Below, piece by piece: positions 26,270-57,231 of a stretch of DNA of 64,000 nt (its first letter is position 1; the number at the start of each line of letters is the position of its first letter). The notes under the pieces are model-generated. The model saw only the letters and a program-made list of their open reading frames with translations, ran no database searches and was not told the DNA's origin. Made by a program: the position numbers and the translations under genes. The DNA is from Orthonyx spaldingii (lineage: Eukaryota > Chordata > Aves > Passeriformes > Orthonychidae): NCBI GenBank assembly GCA_013397795.1, contig VZTJ01003796.1, positions 803,466-867,465 on the forward strand. The letters run 5' to 3'.

Positions 26270-26620
26270 CACAGAGGTGACATCAGCCCAGGTGCCGGTG
26301 CCGCCGCGCTGGAGCAGCTCCAGGCCAGGATGCTCCCAGTGCAAATTCCCCGTGCGTCAGCCGTGGGTGGATGAGGCAGGATCAGGGCTGGAGCCGCCTC
26401 CTGCAGAACCCACATCTGCCGTGTCAGGCTGGGTGGTTGCTGGCAGCCTGCAGGCAGCGTGCCCCGACGAGCCAGACCCGGCTCTTTGCTCTGCTCGGTG
26501 CTCGCAGCCCGAGGTTGGGGCGGCGCAGCCTCCGCCCGGCCGCGGGGAAGGGGAACGGGGTGGGGAGCAGCTCCCACTCCTCCCGCCCCGCAAACGGAGC
26601 GGAGCAGGCAGTGAGGTCAG
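26270..26620. promoter_or_regulatory. Small CpG island, candidate promoter or alternative first exon
   Basis: By hand count about 28 CpGs in 350-380 bp (for example GCCGCCGCGC and CCGCCCGGCCGCGG) with GC near 65 percent, giving a rough observed/expected ratio near 0.7. That meets the usual island criteria and stands out from the CpG-poor flanks. It contains no recognised repeat and no recognised coding sequence. It could be a non-coding first exon and promoter of RALY on the + strand, or an unrelated regulatory site. Confidence 0.4.
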
Positions 26621-27139
26621 GTCATAAACAGGGATGGGAGCCCCAGTGCCTGGGAGCATCCAGGTGCTTGCAGAGGCAGGAATGTCTGGGAATGTCCGGG
26701 AATGCTCTCCCACGCCCTGGGGGTGCAGAGGCATCACAGCCTGTGTCCCTGTGGGCTGCCCCCAGCCTGAGGAGTGCCAGCTGAGCCTGCAGGTCAGGGG
26801 TTAACAGCATTTCATTCTTCCAAGGAAAGCACAGGGTTGTAGCTGGGCTGAGCCTGAGCCTGCCTGTGCCGGAGGGGGGGAAGCCCTGTCCTTGGGCAGG
26901 ACGTGCTCCTGCATTTCCAGGAGTGTCTGGGGCTCCGTGGGGATGCTCAGAGGCTGCATTGGTGCCTTCAGCATTTCAGCTCCAGCCACGCAGCCCTGGT
27001 GGGGCAGGCTGGCCGTGGAGAGGGGGTAGGGGTGGGGACAGCCAGGGGTCCCCAGCAGGGGTTTGGTTCATCTCCACAGAGATCAGGAGGCCAGGGACTG
27101 CCACCAACGGAGCCCGAGCCTGGACAGGTGGGATGCTGA

Positions 27140-27378
27140 TGGCCTCAAGTAGTGCCACGGGAGGTTTGGAGTGGATGTGAGGGAAAATTTCCTCCTGGAA
27201 AGGTTTGTCAAGCATTGGGACAGGCTGCCCAGGGCACGGGTACAGTGACGCTCCCTGGAAGTGATCAAAAAATATGTATGGCACTTGGAGATATGGTTTA
27301 ATGGTGGGCCTGGTGGTGGTGCTGGGTGGGTGCTTGGACCTGATGATCTCAGAGTTCTCTCCAAACCTTAATGATCCC
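27140..27378 (+). repeat. CR1 3'-end fragment
   Basis: Same subtype as 9.4 kb: GAAAATTTCCTCCTGGAAAG, GACAGGCTGCCCAGGGCACG, GTGCTTGGACCTGATGATCT, ending with a degraded AATGATCCCATGCTG tail. Confidence 0.88.
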
Positions 27379-28163
27379 ATGCTGTGCAAGGTGGAGCTCT
27401 GGGAAGTATTGGGGAAAATTCACAGGCCCTGTACAAGGAGCCCCTTGTCTGATGGGAGAGGGGACAGCCCAGAATGGCACTCGAGGGACCCGAGGACCTG
27501 CTCTGTCTGCAGTGAAAGGATCCTCCCTGACTGGGATGTGCAGGGGGAACAAGGTTTGCAAAGGGATCCCACAGCTTCACAGTCTGGCTCCTGCCAAGCT
27601 CATCTCCAGCTTTCCAGCCCCCCCAGCCCTCAGCACGGCAAATATTCCCCCAAAAGACAGCCCTGGGCCTGCAGAACCAGTCTAATGATTGTGACATCTT
27701 TGTCTGCCCCTTTTTTAATAACTTCCCAGTCCTTTAACACTCGTGTTTCGAAGGATTGAAGCTGTTTTCCCCAGAAACATCAAGCACTGGTTTCCTCCCA
27801 GTTTATTCTGTTTATTGGAGCACACAGCAGTGAGCAGGATCTTCCTGCTCTCTGTGAGGAGAAACCCTCCAGGTTTCTGTGCAGGACTTGCTGGGGACTC
27901 AGGAGTTATTAAAAAGATTGCAGGGTTTGTGTTGGTTATTAAACCAATGCTTCTGAGCTCGGCTCTCGTGTCGGGGGGCTCACTAGGAAATTACTCAGGG
28001 CTCTCCAGGGAGGAATGATTGGCACTGGAGGTGGCAGGGACCTTCCCAGGGCTTGTGCAGCTCTGTGCTGCCCATGGAGCTGGGCAGGGCAGTCCCCTGT
28101 CTCACAGCTGACTGTGTTTCTCTTCAAAGCTGCCTTTTTTCAGCTTAAAGGGAAAAAAAACCA

Positions 28164-28351
28164 AACAGGAACAGGTTGCCCAGAGAAGCTGTGGCTGCTC
28201 CTGGATCCCTGGAAGTGTCCAAGGCCAGGCTGGACACTGGGGCTTGGAGCAGCCTGGGATAGAGGAAGGTGTCCCTGCCCATGGCAGGGGGTGGAACTGG
28301 GTGAGTTTTAAGGTCCTTTCCAACCCAAACCAGTCTGTGATCCTGTGATTC
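28164..28351 (+). repeat. CR1 3'-end fragment
   Basis: GGTTGCCCAGAGAAGCTGTG through CATGGCAGGGGGTGGAACTG to TTTTAAGGTCCTTTCCAACC and the tail TCTGTGATCCTGTGATTC. Confidence 0.95.
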
Positions 28352-28464
28352 TCCTCAACCCCCAGAGCCAAGGAGAGGCTTGATGGCTGTTTCAGGATGA
28401 GATCCTCACTGTGGGACAGCCATGCCAATTTGTTTGTGCTAGGGAATGTTAACTGCTCAGGCTT
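28344..28464 (+). repeat. Upstream copy of an exact 121-bp duplication
   Basis: Identical to 28814-28934, offset 470 bp. It starts at the tail of the CR1 above and runs into single-copy flank (CCCCCAGAGCCAAGGAGAGG ... TTAACTGCTCAGGCTT). Confidence 0.97.
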
Positions 28465-28567
28465 TCCCTAAAAATCATCTTTCTGGCCGCTTGCAAGAAA
28501 GTGTAAATCACTCTGTTGGTGGATTTTTGTCTTCCAGTGTAATGCTGTTGATGTAGCCTTTAAGTTC

Positions 28568-28812
28568 ATAGAAACAGAATGGTTTGGGTTGGGAGGGACC
28601 TTAAAGCTCATCTCATTCCCACCCCCTGCCATGGGCAGGGACACCTCCACTGTCCCAGGCTGCTCCAAGCCCTGTCCAGCCTGGCCTTGGACACTGCCAG
28701 GGATCCAGGGGCAGCCACAGCTTCTCTGGGCACCCTGTGCCAGGGCCTCCCCACCCTCACAGGGAACAATTCCTTGCCAATACCCAACCTAAACTGACCC
28801 TCTTTCAGTTTA
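28568..28812 (-). repeat. CR1 3'-end fragment, cut by an assembly gap
   Basis: It begins on the + strand with CAGAATGGTTTGGGTTGGGA and runs through the standard tail to CTGACCCTCTTTCAGTTTA, where it meets the N at 28813. The true extent beyond the gap is unknown. Confidence 0.93.
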
Positions 28813-28935
28813 NTGTGATTCTCCTCAACCCCCAGAGCCAAGGAGAGGCTTGATGGCTGTTTCAGGATGAGATCCTCACTGTGGGACAGCCATGCCAATT
28901 TGTTTGTGCTAGGGAATGTTAACTGCTCAGGCTTN
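28813..28935. other. Assembly scar: two single-N gaps around a false-looking duplicate
   Basis: Position 28813 and position 28935 are N. The 121 bases between them are exactly the same as 28344-28464. A zero-mismatch copy bounded by Ns on both sides, beside CR1 repeats, is the signature of a contig placed twice or of a failed gap fill. It should not be treated as a biological duplication. Confidence 0.9.
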
Positions 28936-29289
28936 TTAGAGTTTTGTCCCCATCAAGTTCCAGAAAGTTTGTGTGCTGCTCCCTTGCGAGTGGCAGGAGA
29001 AATGTTTGGACGTGAAAGGTTTGGGATGAGGGCAGTGAGGGCAACCTCCAAAAAGCAGTGAGGTCAGGACTGGGGTTTGCCCTGTCAGGAGTATCTGAGA
29101 TGGTTAAAAAGACCTGAACAAGGTGCACCCCACTCACACAGGAGCTCCACAGGCTGCAACATCCATCCCTGCTGCCAAGACACAGGTTGCTGGTGCTTTT
29201 TGCAATATCCCAAATGCCAGATTTGCCCCAAACGTGGCAGGGGCCAGGTTTGTCCCTCTGCCACGTGCTGAGCTCGCTGCAGAATTCTG

Positions 29290-29630
29290 CACATGTCAAA
29301 CCCCCGAGCTGGAAACGCGTGTGACTGGTGTTACCGGGTGGAGGCGTGGACGGGACAGAAACCCACATCTCCCCTCCGGTGAGCAGACGTGGTGAGAAGG
29401 GAGAACAGCCGGGCTGCTGCCGTCACAGCCTCACAAAGCTCCGCAGGGCAGGGGGGGCCGTGGCTTTGCTTTCCCTCTCCTTCCGTGACAGTTCGTCACT
29501 CGCGGCCCCCGGGCTGTGCAGCCACCTGGCTCCAATTACCCGGCTCATCTGGGAAACCAGGCACCCAGAGCAGCGAGGGGCAGCTTGGCAGCAGCCAGTG
29601 CCAGCCTCGGGCTGCTCCCGGCTGGAAGAG
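29290..29630. promoter_or_regulatory. CpG-rich patch
   Basis: About 21 CpGs in 340 bp by hand count (for example AAACGCGTG, CACTCGCGGCCCCCGGG), above the local background. It contains a good donor-like site CTCCG|GTGAGC at about 29379. No repeat or protein match. A second candidate for a non-coding first exon, weaker than 26270-26620. Confidence 0.25.
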
Positions 29631-30189
29631 CAGTGTGTTTGAGGGATTCCTGCGTGCTGGCAGCAGCAGGGACAGCGTGTGACAGCGCTGCCAGGTGTGC
29701 TGGCACAGGGAGAGGGGAGCAGCAGAGGCAGGAGAGGAGTTTGTTGGCATCCATCCCCCTCCCAGCATGGGACAGGGGCATGTGCAGGTGGGCACAGCCT
29801 GTCCTGGCTGTGGGAGCTCGCTGGGAGCTTGCAGAAGTCCTCACCGCCTCTTACAAATGGCACAGGGGATCCTTGACTTTCTGGGGTGCAAAGCTCAGTT
29901 AATCCAATCCCCGTTGTATTTTCTTCTCACCTGGCAGGTGCCCTTGTACCCAGAGGGATGAACCCATGGAGCATCCTGGGTAAATCCCAGGCTCCAGGGG
30001 TGTGTGGAGGGTCAGGTTGTAGGGATGATGGTCAGAGGGTGTTGGAGAGCCCAGCCTGGGTGCAGGTGGATTTGCTCCTGGGGTCTCCGTGGTGTGGCTT
30101 CACTGCTGTCCCCTGCAGACTCACAGGGTCCCTTCTCTCCCTGTGCACAGGGGGGTGGCACAGGCGGGAGGGAGGGAAGCAAAGAAGGA

Positions 30190-30436
30190 AAAGGGGAAGG
30201 GAGTAGGTTTAGATTAGAGATTGGGAAGAAATCCTTCCTTGTGAGGATGGTGAGGCCCTGGCACAGGGTGCCCAGAGAAGCTGTGGCTGCCCCTGGATCC
30301 CTGGCAGTGTCCAAGGCCAGGTTGGATGGGGCTTGGAGCAGCCTGGGACAGTGTGAGGTGTCCCTGCCCATGGCAGGGGGTGGCACTGGGTGGGCTTTAA
30401 GATCCCTTCCACCCCAAACCATCCTGGGATTCTAGG
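30190..30436 (+). repeat. CR1 3'-end fragment
   Basis: TTTAGATTAGAGATTGGGAA, GTGAGGATGGTGAGGCCCTG, the standard body, then CTTTAAGATCCCTTCCACCC and the tail ATCCTGGGATTC. Followed by a short GGAA-rich stretch. Confidence 0.95.
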
Positions 30437-30439
30437 ACG

Positions 30440-33400
30440 GATGGAAGGAAGGAAGGATGGAAGGAGAAATCTTACTCCTGGCAATCTCATCCTTAGCTCT
30501 CCCTGTGTCCTTGGGGGCATTGGAGACTGGGAGTGCCATTCAGTGTCTCTGGAGGCTTTGGTGAGGCTGGGGGCACACAGACCTTTCCTGTCTGGGCCTC
30601 AGTTTCCCTTGCAGAAAACAGGGATAATCCTAATACTCTGTCCTTGATGTTCTCTGGAGTCCTAGAGGTGAAGAACCCCTTGGCACATTCATTTATTCAT
30701 GTCCAGGTATTATTCCTTGTTGCCTTTTGTCTTGTCTCTTTTCCAACTCCAGTCCATCTTGTGGCATTTGTGGGCTGGGGGGTGAAAGGTGACATCAGAG
30801 GTGTGGAAATGCACCTGCCAATGCCAGCAATGGTTACTGGAATATCCATCTGTAACTGGGAATGTCTGTGTGTGCTGTGTGGGTGTTTCTGACCAGGCAC
30901 ATCACAGCTCATGGATTTTCCATGGTGTATCCAAGTGATGGTGGCTGGAGAGGCCACTCTATGCCCCAGCTGTGGAGCTGTGCTGTTTCCCAGCTGATGG
31001 CTGTGCTGGATTTCACCTGGACACACCACAGAGTGCCCTGCTGGAATGCAGGGAGGGGAGTATCAAAGATTAACAGCCATAGTTAAAATGTCCTTTTCCA
31101 GTTGTTACAGTGAGGAGGCCAGGAAGCTATGCCAAGTGACTACTGTGCTTAAGAAGAAATCCTGAATGAGTGGGACAGAGGGGACAGGGGAGGCTGATTT
31201 CCCCGGGGATGCCTGGCTGGGTGTGGCAGCAGCAGAGCGCTGTGCTCGGTGCTGGAACTCGCCGTGCCCAGGGGCTGGTGAGACACCAGCAACGGGGCCC
31301 AAACCCTCCGAGCCTTCCCCAGCCTTGGCCCTCCCTTCTCCTGCTGCCAGATCCTGCTGCCTGCCCGGGCAGGGCCAGCAGAGCGTGGGCAGATGGCCCT
31401 GGAGAGCTCCCATCTGCAGAGACACCGGCTGCCCCAGCTCCCTCCCGAGCCCTGCCCAGCAGCGTGGCTGTCACCTTGCCTGACCTTGGCGTGGCCATCT
31501 GGTGGCCCTGTCCCATCTCCAGCAGCCCAGGCACGTCCCCTGCGCAGACCTGCCGTGTCCTGGGGTGGCCTAGGAGCCACTGGGAATTCCAGAGGATGAG
31601 CTCCCCACTCCGTCACCGGTCCCTGCAATGCAGGGTGGAAGTTGCTCATCCCATGTCCAGCTTTATGGGATTGTTGAGACCCAGAATCCCAGGTGGGCAG
31701 GAGAGGACAGAGCACAGGGAACAAGCACAGCACGTGCTGGTGCAGCTGCAGGAAGCGTGGGGAAGGAAGGGGGCAGGAAGCCAGACAGGGAAGGTGAGAG
31801 GTGGGGATGGGCAGCAGGGACCTGGGAGAGGCACAGATTCCTCTTTTCCAGCCCCCCCAACTCCATGGCAGCCAAAATCTTCCCGTGGGAGATGCCTTAG
31901 GAGATTTCCTTCTCCAGGTGAAGATCCATCTGATACCTTCCTGCCCACACCTCAGCTTAATCCAGGCGTTTTTTTTAATAGCAAACCCATGTGGGGAAGG
32001 GTCCATTGACAGCTGCGGAGTTGGCTCATGTAGCACCTGCTGAAAGCCCTCAAAATTTGGGGGCAAACACAGTTTTATAGCCCCACCCTCCCCACATCCC
32101 ACCTGAATCCTGCAGCCAGCCTGTTCCAGCCTAGGCACAGAGGCAGCTGAACCCCCATCCCTCCCACACAGGCTTAAGGAGCTCAGCCCCTGATGTAATT
32201 GGGGTTTGCAGCTGCAAACAGCTGGGCAGAGCTTCAGGCTCCTGTAAATAATACCTGACTGGGCTGATTAGTCCTTGGGGAGGCTTTGGCCTCTCCTTAA
32301 TTTGGGACAGGGGGTAGCAGCAGTGGAGCTCTTGAGTGCTGGGGTGTGAAGGCAGAGCCAGGGGTGTATTTGATGGGAGTGCTGTGTCTGAGTTTGAGGA
32401 AGAGAACATTCCTCAGCAGGGCCAGACCTGGAAATGGTGTGGCCAAATTTGACCAAGCTACTTGTTTTCTGTGGCAAAGGGACATGGTTGGTGTCTGCCC
32501 TAACTTCAGGAATGCTCTGGACACGGTCTCCTGCAGCATCCAGGATCCAGGTGGAATACAAGCCTGGATGGGTGGCTGCCAGGGCAGTGCAAGCTGGATG
32601 GTGGGTTCCAAGCATGGGGAGAAGGGCTCAGACTCTGCCCGGGGACCAGGGGAGCTCCTCTGGGGGCTGGGGGAAAGGAGGGCCATGGGTGGGTAGAAAA
32701 CAGTTTTGGGGGTTTGCAGAGACTCCAGCAGATGAGGATGGAAAAGTGGGAGTGCATCCTGTAGAGGGGAAGCAGCTTAGAGGGACCAGGGATGTCCCTG
32801 TGGGGGAAAGAGGTGCCAGGGCAGGTTGGCTCTGAAACAAGACACTGTGGGCTCCAGGAGCTGGAAACTGCAGGGGGAGAGCCACGTGCTGGAGTCACTG
32901 GTGTGACATTGCTGAATGCCCAGGGAAAGGAGGGCAGGGCCACCCAGGGCCACCTGGCTGCAGACACCCCTCGTGTGTGTGGGCTCTCTGAAGGTCCTGC
33001 ACAGCCTCAGCCACTCCCAGCACGGTCAGGATGGGGATTCCCTGGGGGCTGGCCACATTCAGGATGGGGATTCCCTGGGAACTGGCCACATTCAGGATGG
33101 GGATTCCCTGGGAACTGGCCACATTGAGGGTGGGGATTCCCTCGGGACTGGCCACATTCAGGATGGAGATTCCCTCGGGACTGGCCACGCTGGAGCAGCC
33201 TCCAGCTGGGTTGGTGCAGATATTCAGGATTTCTTGAGGCTTGAACTGGGTACCCAGAGTGACCAAAGAGCTGGAAAAAACCTCCATTTCTCCCCATCTG
33301 CACCAGGAAAGGGACAGTTTCCTTCAGGAACCTCTTCCAGGTGGCACTGCAAAACTAAGTTCAAATAGAGAGCATTGATTGATACGAGGGTTGATATAGG

Positions 33401-35500
33401 GGTGGAAGTTGGAGCACCACTTTCCAAAGGATGAGAATTGAATTCACTTAGATTCCTTCAAAAGTCCTGTCCTTTAGCTATTTTCCCCAATGTTTTTAGG
33501 AAAACTCTGCCTGCCAGGAATTGGTTTTAAAGTAATAAAACAAAAATCTCTGGCTCTTTTAATCCGTAAGTGTGAAAGGGAAAATACAACGAGCCAGACT
33601 TAGACAAAGTCTTAACTTTTTTTTAGTATTATTATTGGATTTGGCAGGAAGATTATTTGCAGCCTCAGTGGCAGGTTAATGGAGTTGCAGGGGTTGTAGC
33701 CAGAGGAGATTTATTATGGAGTCACATCCTCACTGAGAGGCTCAGACTTGCCAGGTGTCTCCAGTGCTCTGTGTGGTCTGGCTTTAAATGGTGAAAGGGA
33801 TGGAGTGTCCAGCTCCTTGTGCTCCCAGCTGGGAAGGTGGAGGTGCCCCTGGCAGCTGGGCACTGTTGGGGGATTGTTCCAGCATCCTGTGGCTCGTGGG
33901 TCAGGCTGCAAACACCCTCTGCCTGTGGGGATGGGGCAGTCTCCTCCCGTGTCCCTGTCCTGGAGTGAAATTTCAGCTCCTGGGATGTGGAGCAGTGCTG
34001 GTGAGCCCTGACACACCGATGCTTGTCCGTGTGGGCACCCTCGGGCAGAGTGGGACCGTGGCAGGAGCAGATCCCAAGGGACTGGGAGCTCAGAAGGGAA
34101 AATATCCACCCCCTGAGGAGCTGGAACATGGCTCTCCTGGCAGAGGGTGAGATGGGTGTGGTGATGTTCTCCCCCCTAACAGAGGAGAGAGAAGCAACCA
34201 GAGATTTTGTGTCCTGTGGGGAATCTCTGCAGGAGAGCACAAGGAAGAAGCAGGACTGGGGATTTGGAAAATCTTGGATGCAACCCCAAAATATTGTGGC
34301 TTTTTGCCAGGCTCTGCCTGTCAGGGCAGGAGTGTAGGAAAGGTAACTCTATGGTTCAGGGCTCAGCAAAGCTGGAACAGCCCACACTGCCCTGTCAGTG
34401 CCTCGGGCAGGCTGGGCTGGGGGAAGCAGAGCCTGCCAGGGCTTGGGGACTGGGGGACAGGGACCACAGGGGCTGCACCGGGGCAGTCAGGCAGCTGCCA
34501 CTGTCCCAGCCTCAGACCAGGCTGCTCAGACTTGGGCTTGGAGCCCAGAGAGCCAGAACGCCAAAGCCAGGCAGGGTTCAGCTCCGCCCAGTGCAGGGCA
34601 GACACCGGGGACCGCCAGGGAGGGGACACCGGGGCCTGTGGAGCAGTGCCACCCCTGTGCCAGGCTCGGGACCTGCAGAAGTTGTGGACACCCTGGTGGT
34701 GCTGCCCTTGGGAGTGGGGGCACCCGTGGGTGCTGCGGGAAGGGGCTGGGGGAGAGCAGCACCTCGATGTGCATCACAGAACACCTTCCACAGCTCCTGG
34801 TAAATCCCGCACGTGGTGTGTGCAGCACAGAGCGATCCCACAGCGTCCCTCTGGGTCTGGAGGGTGGAGATCAAGCTGGTCTCTGGACAGCTGTGGGTGT
34901 TGCCGGAGTTGGAGCAGACAGGCCACGCTGGCTTGGATTTCACACGACTTCCAGCCATGTCCCTTGTCCTCAGAGGGCAGACCTGCTCCCAGGGGCTGCC
35001 CATGGGCTACCCGAGGCACGGAGCTCGGGGGATCCTGCCTTGCAGCCGCGGGAAGAGCTTGGAGCGGCTCCCAGCTGCTCTGGGTGATGGCGATTCCCGG
35101 GCTCACACTGACACCTCCTGTCCGCACAGCAGCAGCCCACAGCCGGCGTGCAGGCAGCGCAGTGCGGGGGCCAGCAGGAGCACACGGGCTGGCCACGGCT
35201 TAAATCTCTTCATTTTCATCCAGAAATCCCAAGCCTCCTTCCAGGTGCAAGTGTGGCCCCACAGGGACAAACCCATCCCTGAGCATGGTGAGGGCTGGGC
35301 TGTGCTGGGAGGGGCTGGCAGGGGAAAGCCTGGAAAAGTGGGCATGAACCAAGGTGCTGGGTGCAGATTGCTTCAAAAAGAGCAGTTCTTTGAATGGGGA
35401 TTTAGCAGAGAGAGGTAAAAGCTTTGGTATGACAGCATTAAAGCTTTTATCTTAGATGTGAAATTGATTTAAATCTTGTTTTCTCCCCTAAAAGCAACCT
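30440..35500. other. GC-rich non-coding span
   Basis: Frames as long as 329 codons (minus strand, 31149-32138) and 309 codons (34274-35203) occur because stop codons are rare in GC-rich DNA. Several frames overlap on both strands, none matches a known protein, and there is no codon structure that I can defend. Apart from the 33-bp tandem repeat at 33.03 kb I recognise no element. Confidence 0.5.
33029..33193 (+). repeat. 33-bp minisatellite, 5 copies
   Basis: Unit GGATGGGGATTCCCTGGGAA plus CTGGCCACATTCA. Copies start at 33029, 33062, 33095, 33128 and 33161. Copies 2 and 3 are nearly identical, while 4 and 5 share a CTCGGGACT variant. The unit length is a multiple of three, so the array stays open as repeated GDSLGTGHIQD, but it is not part of a recognisable gene. 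Confidence 0.95.
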
Positions 35501-35502
35501 TG

Positions 35503-35574
35503 TAATCACAGAATACCCTGAGTTGGAAGGGACCCACGAGCATCATTGAAGTTCAACTCCTGGCCCTGCACAGA
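35503..35574 (-). repeat. CR1 3'-end fragment interrupted by an insertion
   Basis: AATCACAGAATACCCTGAGT and TGGAAGGGACCCACGAGCAT lead to CCAACTCCTGGCCCTGCACA-type CR1 sequence, which is cut at 35574 by the 104-bp palindromic element. Confidence 0.85.
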
Positions 35575-35678
35575 TGTTATGAATGGATGTTACGGGGTTT
35601 AAATAAGTTTCTACCTCTGCCCAGGCCTATGGAGGTAGGTAGTAACTTACTTAAACCCCACAACATCGATTCATAACA
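35575..35678. mobile_element. 104-bp palindromic element with TG...CA ends and 5-bp target duplication
   Basis: The ends are TGTTATGAAT and ATTCATAACA. The arms 35575-35616 and 35637-35678 pair over 42 bp with 5 mismatches, around a 20-bp centre. The element is flanked on both sides by ACAGA (35570-35574 and 35679-35683), an exact direct repeat consistent with integration. It sits inside a CR1 tail. Its left 75 bp also match 37646-37720. TG...CA ends and a 5-bp duplication suggest mobilisation by an LTR-type integrase; the palindromic form is unusual. Confidence 0.75.
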
Positions 35679-35879
35679 ACAGAACCAACCAGGTGTCAGT
35701 CTGATCACTTATTTTGTAGCAAGAATTTAGGATTGACTGTGCCAGTGGTCTCCCAGCACCCAGGGGCTCCCGGAGATGGGATCTGCCCCACTGGGACCAG
35801 TTGAAATTGAGGAGCTGCTTCCTCCACTGAGAGATTTGGCCCCCACCCCTTTTCCTGGGCATTCCCTTGCACACCCTAC

Positions 35880-55376
<19,497 letters not shown>

Positions 55377-55969
55377 CCAGGTACAGCTCCCACGCTGCTG
55401 ATGGAGCCAAAGCTCTCGATCTGTGCACGTTGGGCTGGGGGGGTTCTGCTCCAGGAGAGGCTCTTTTTCACTGGTTCTCTGTGTTTTCCTAGCATGGAGC
55501 TTGGCTGCTCAGCTGGGTCACTGGCCAGCCCCTCACCCCCTTTCCTGAATGACAAATCCTTGGGGTTCAAGGACAGTTCTGTAACTCTCCCTTCTCTCCC
55601 TGCAGCCCACCCAGAGCAGCTGTGAGCAACAGTGTGAGGAAAGCACGAGGCTAAACCCTGTCCTGGCACGTTGAGCAAGACAAGCTGAGTGGAAGTGCTG
55701 CTGTCATCTCTACCTGGCATTCAAAGGAGAAACATGGCCCGACATCTTCCATCCCTCTGTAAAGCAAAGGCAAAGAAAACTCATCCTCCCAGCAGATCCC
55801 CACCACCCCTGCGATGGGTTTGGAGCTCTGCAGCCAGCGGAGGCAGGAGCCAGACCTGCACAACCCAGAGCCGCCACAGAGTGCAGGGGAGCAGCTGTGT
55901 CCCCAGGGGAGCCAGAGGTGCTCTAGAGCTGCTTGCAGGAGAGCAGAGAACTCAGCCCAACCCAATAAA
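55377..55969 (+). other. RALY: RALY 3' UTR with a candidate 3'-UTR intron
   Basis: Four bases after the stop codon there is a consensus donor CAG|GTACAG (intron start 55381), and a strong acceptor CTCCCTGCAG ends at 55605. Splicing would remove 225 bp and join the UTR to sequence leading to AATAAA at 55964. A junction 4 nt after the stop is too close to trigger nonsense-mediated decay. Whether the intron is used is an inference from splice consensus alone; the unspliced form would also be a valid 3' UTR. Confidence 0.5.
55964..55969 (+). terminator. Proximal RALY poly(A) signal AATAAA
   Basis: Canonical AATAAA about 590 bp after the stop codon, followed by a T-rich stretch at 55972-55978 and GTGCGAGGTGAG, acceptable as a downstream element. 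It would give a short 3' UTR. Confidence 0.5.
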
Positions 55970-57231
55970 GACATTTTTCCTGTGCGAGGTGAGAGCCAGA
56001 GCATTTCCTAACTGAGGGAAAAGTACTGAGTTTGGACAACTTGTGTTCCTGTGCTGAAGATCCTGTCAAGGCAGCGGGTGTGGGATGAGCTGTCCTCCAG
56101 AATGGCCTCCTCCTGTCACATCTGTGGTCCCCCACGAGCTGCTGTGTGTCCACGGTCACTTCCAGATGGAGAGGAGTCGGTGCTGCAGCAGCTGCTGTGG
56201 CTGGGAAGCTGCTGGAAGAGGGAAGGGGAGAGGAAGCTGCAGGAAAGAAGTGACCCAAGCAGGAGAAACCGAGCACTCGTCACCCTCGGTGGTTTGGTGT
56301 CCTCACTGTCCCCGGTGTAAGGGCTGAGCAGGCCTCTGCAGAGTGAGGGGGGCCGGAGGTGTGGGTGAGAACCTGTCCCTGCACCAGCTGCTCCCTGGAA
56401 GGGGTGTGGAGCACCCACTCCTGCAGCCTGGAGCCAGAGCCATCAGCCCCTTCCCTGGCTGCCCACATCCCCTCCTGCCCCAGGCAGGACACGCCAGGAG
56501 AGCGGTGCCACAGCTGCTGCTCCTGCCTGAGCTGCAGCAGCAGGGTGGCAGCGTGCCCGAGTTCCCCGGGGCCAGGGAATGCCCCGAGCACGGTGCCAGC
56601 ACCTCCCTGCTCCCCAGTTCCAGCTGCCTGTGCCCCCTGCCCCGTGCTGTGAGCAGAGGGCTCAGGGTGGGACCCCCACACCCGAGAGGCCTCAGCCCTT
56701 CTCCTCCTCGCTTCTTCTGGGCCTGTCCCGTTCTCCCGGGGCAGACAGGGTGAAACTCACCCAGCACTTTATTCATTCCTGGTGTGTCCTGCCCACCCCT
56801 TCCCTTCCAAACACACCCACATCAGTGCTTGGAACCCAGAGCTGTGCCCACACCTTCCCCTGGCCAATCCCTCCCACACAACACCTGGCCCCGGGTGGTC
56901 CCGAGTCCGACCTCATCCATGGCATCTCTTGGAAGGGTGAAGGGAAAACAGCTCCAGGGGTGGCACTTCCCTGCCCCTGGCACCATCCTGGAGCACACAT
57001 GGCTCTTGAAGCACAAAGTTTTCTTTGCATTTCTTAGTTTGGGCTGCTTGAGGAGGGGCTGAAGGGAGCCCCGTGCTCCCCCTGCCTGGTTCCTGTGCAA
57101 TCCTGCACCGTGTTGTCCTGAGCTGTAGAGCTGTTCTCCAGGCCTGGAGAGATGAGCTGCAGGTTTGGCTGTGGACTGACTGTGATGCTGATGTTTGGGA
57201 GAGAGGTGACCTTGTACATACAATCCTGTAT

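Noticed and set aside
28814..28934. Recent segmental duplication
   Set aside because: Zero differences and an N on each side point to an assembly error rather than biology.
31149..32138. 329-codon open frame on the minus strand
   Set aside because: A + strand frame of 279 codons covers the same bases and neither resembles a protein. Stop codons are scarce because of GC content.
34274..35203. 309-codon open frame on the + strand
   Set aside because: The region is GC-rich, a second long frame (34398-35087) and minus-strand frames overlap it, the composition looks random and no family is recognisable.
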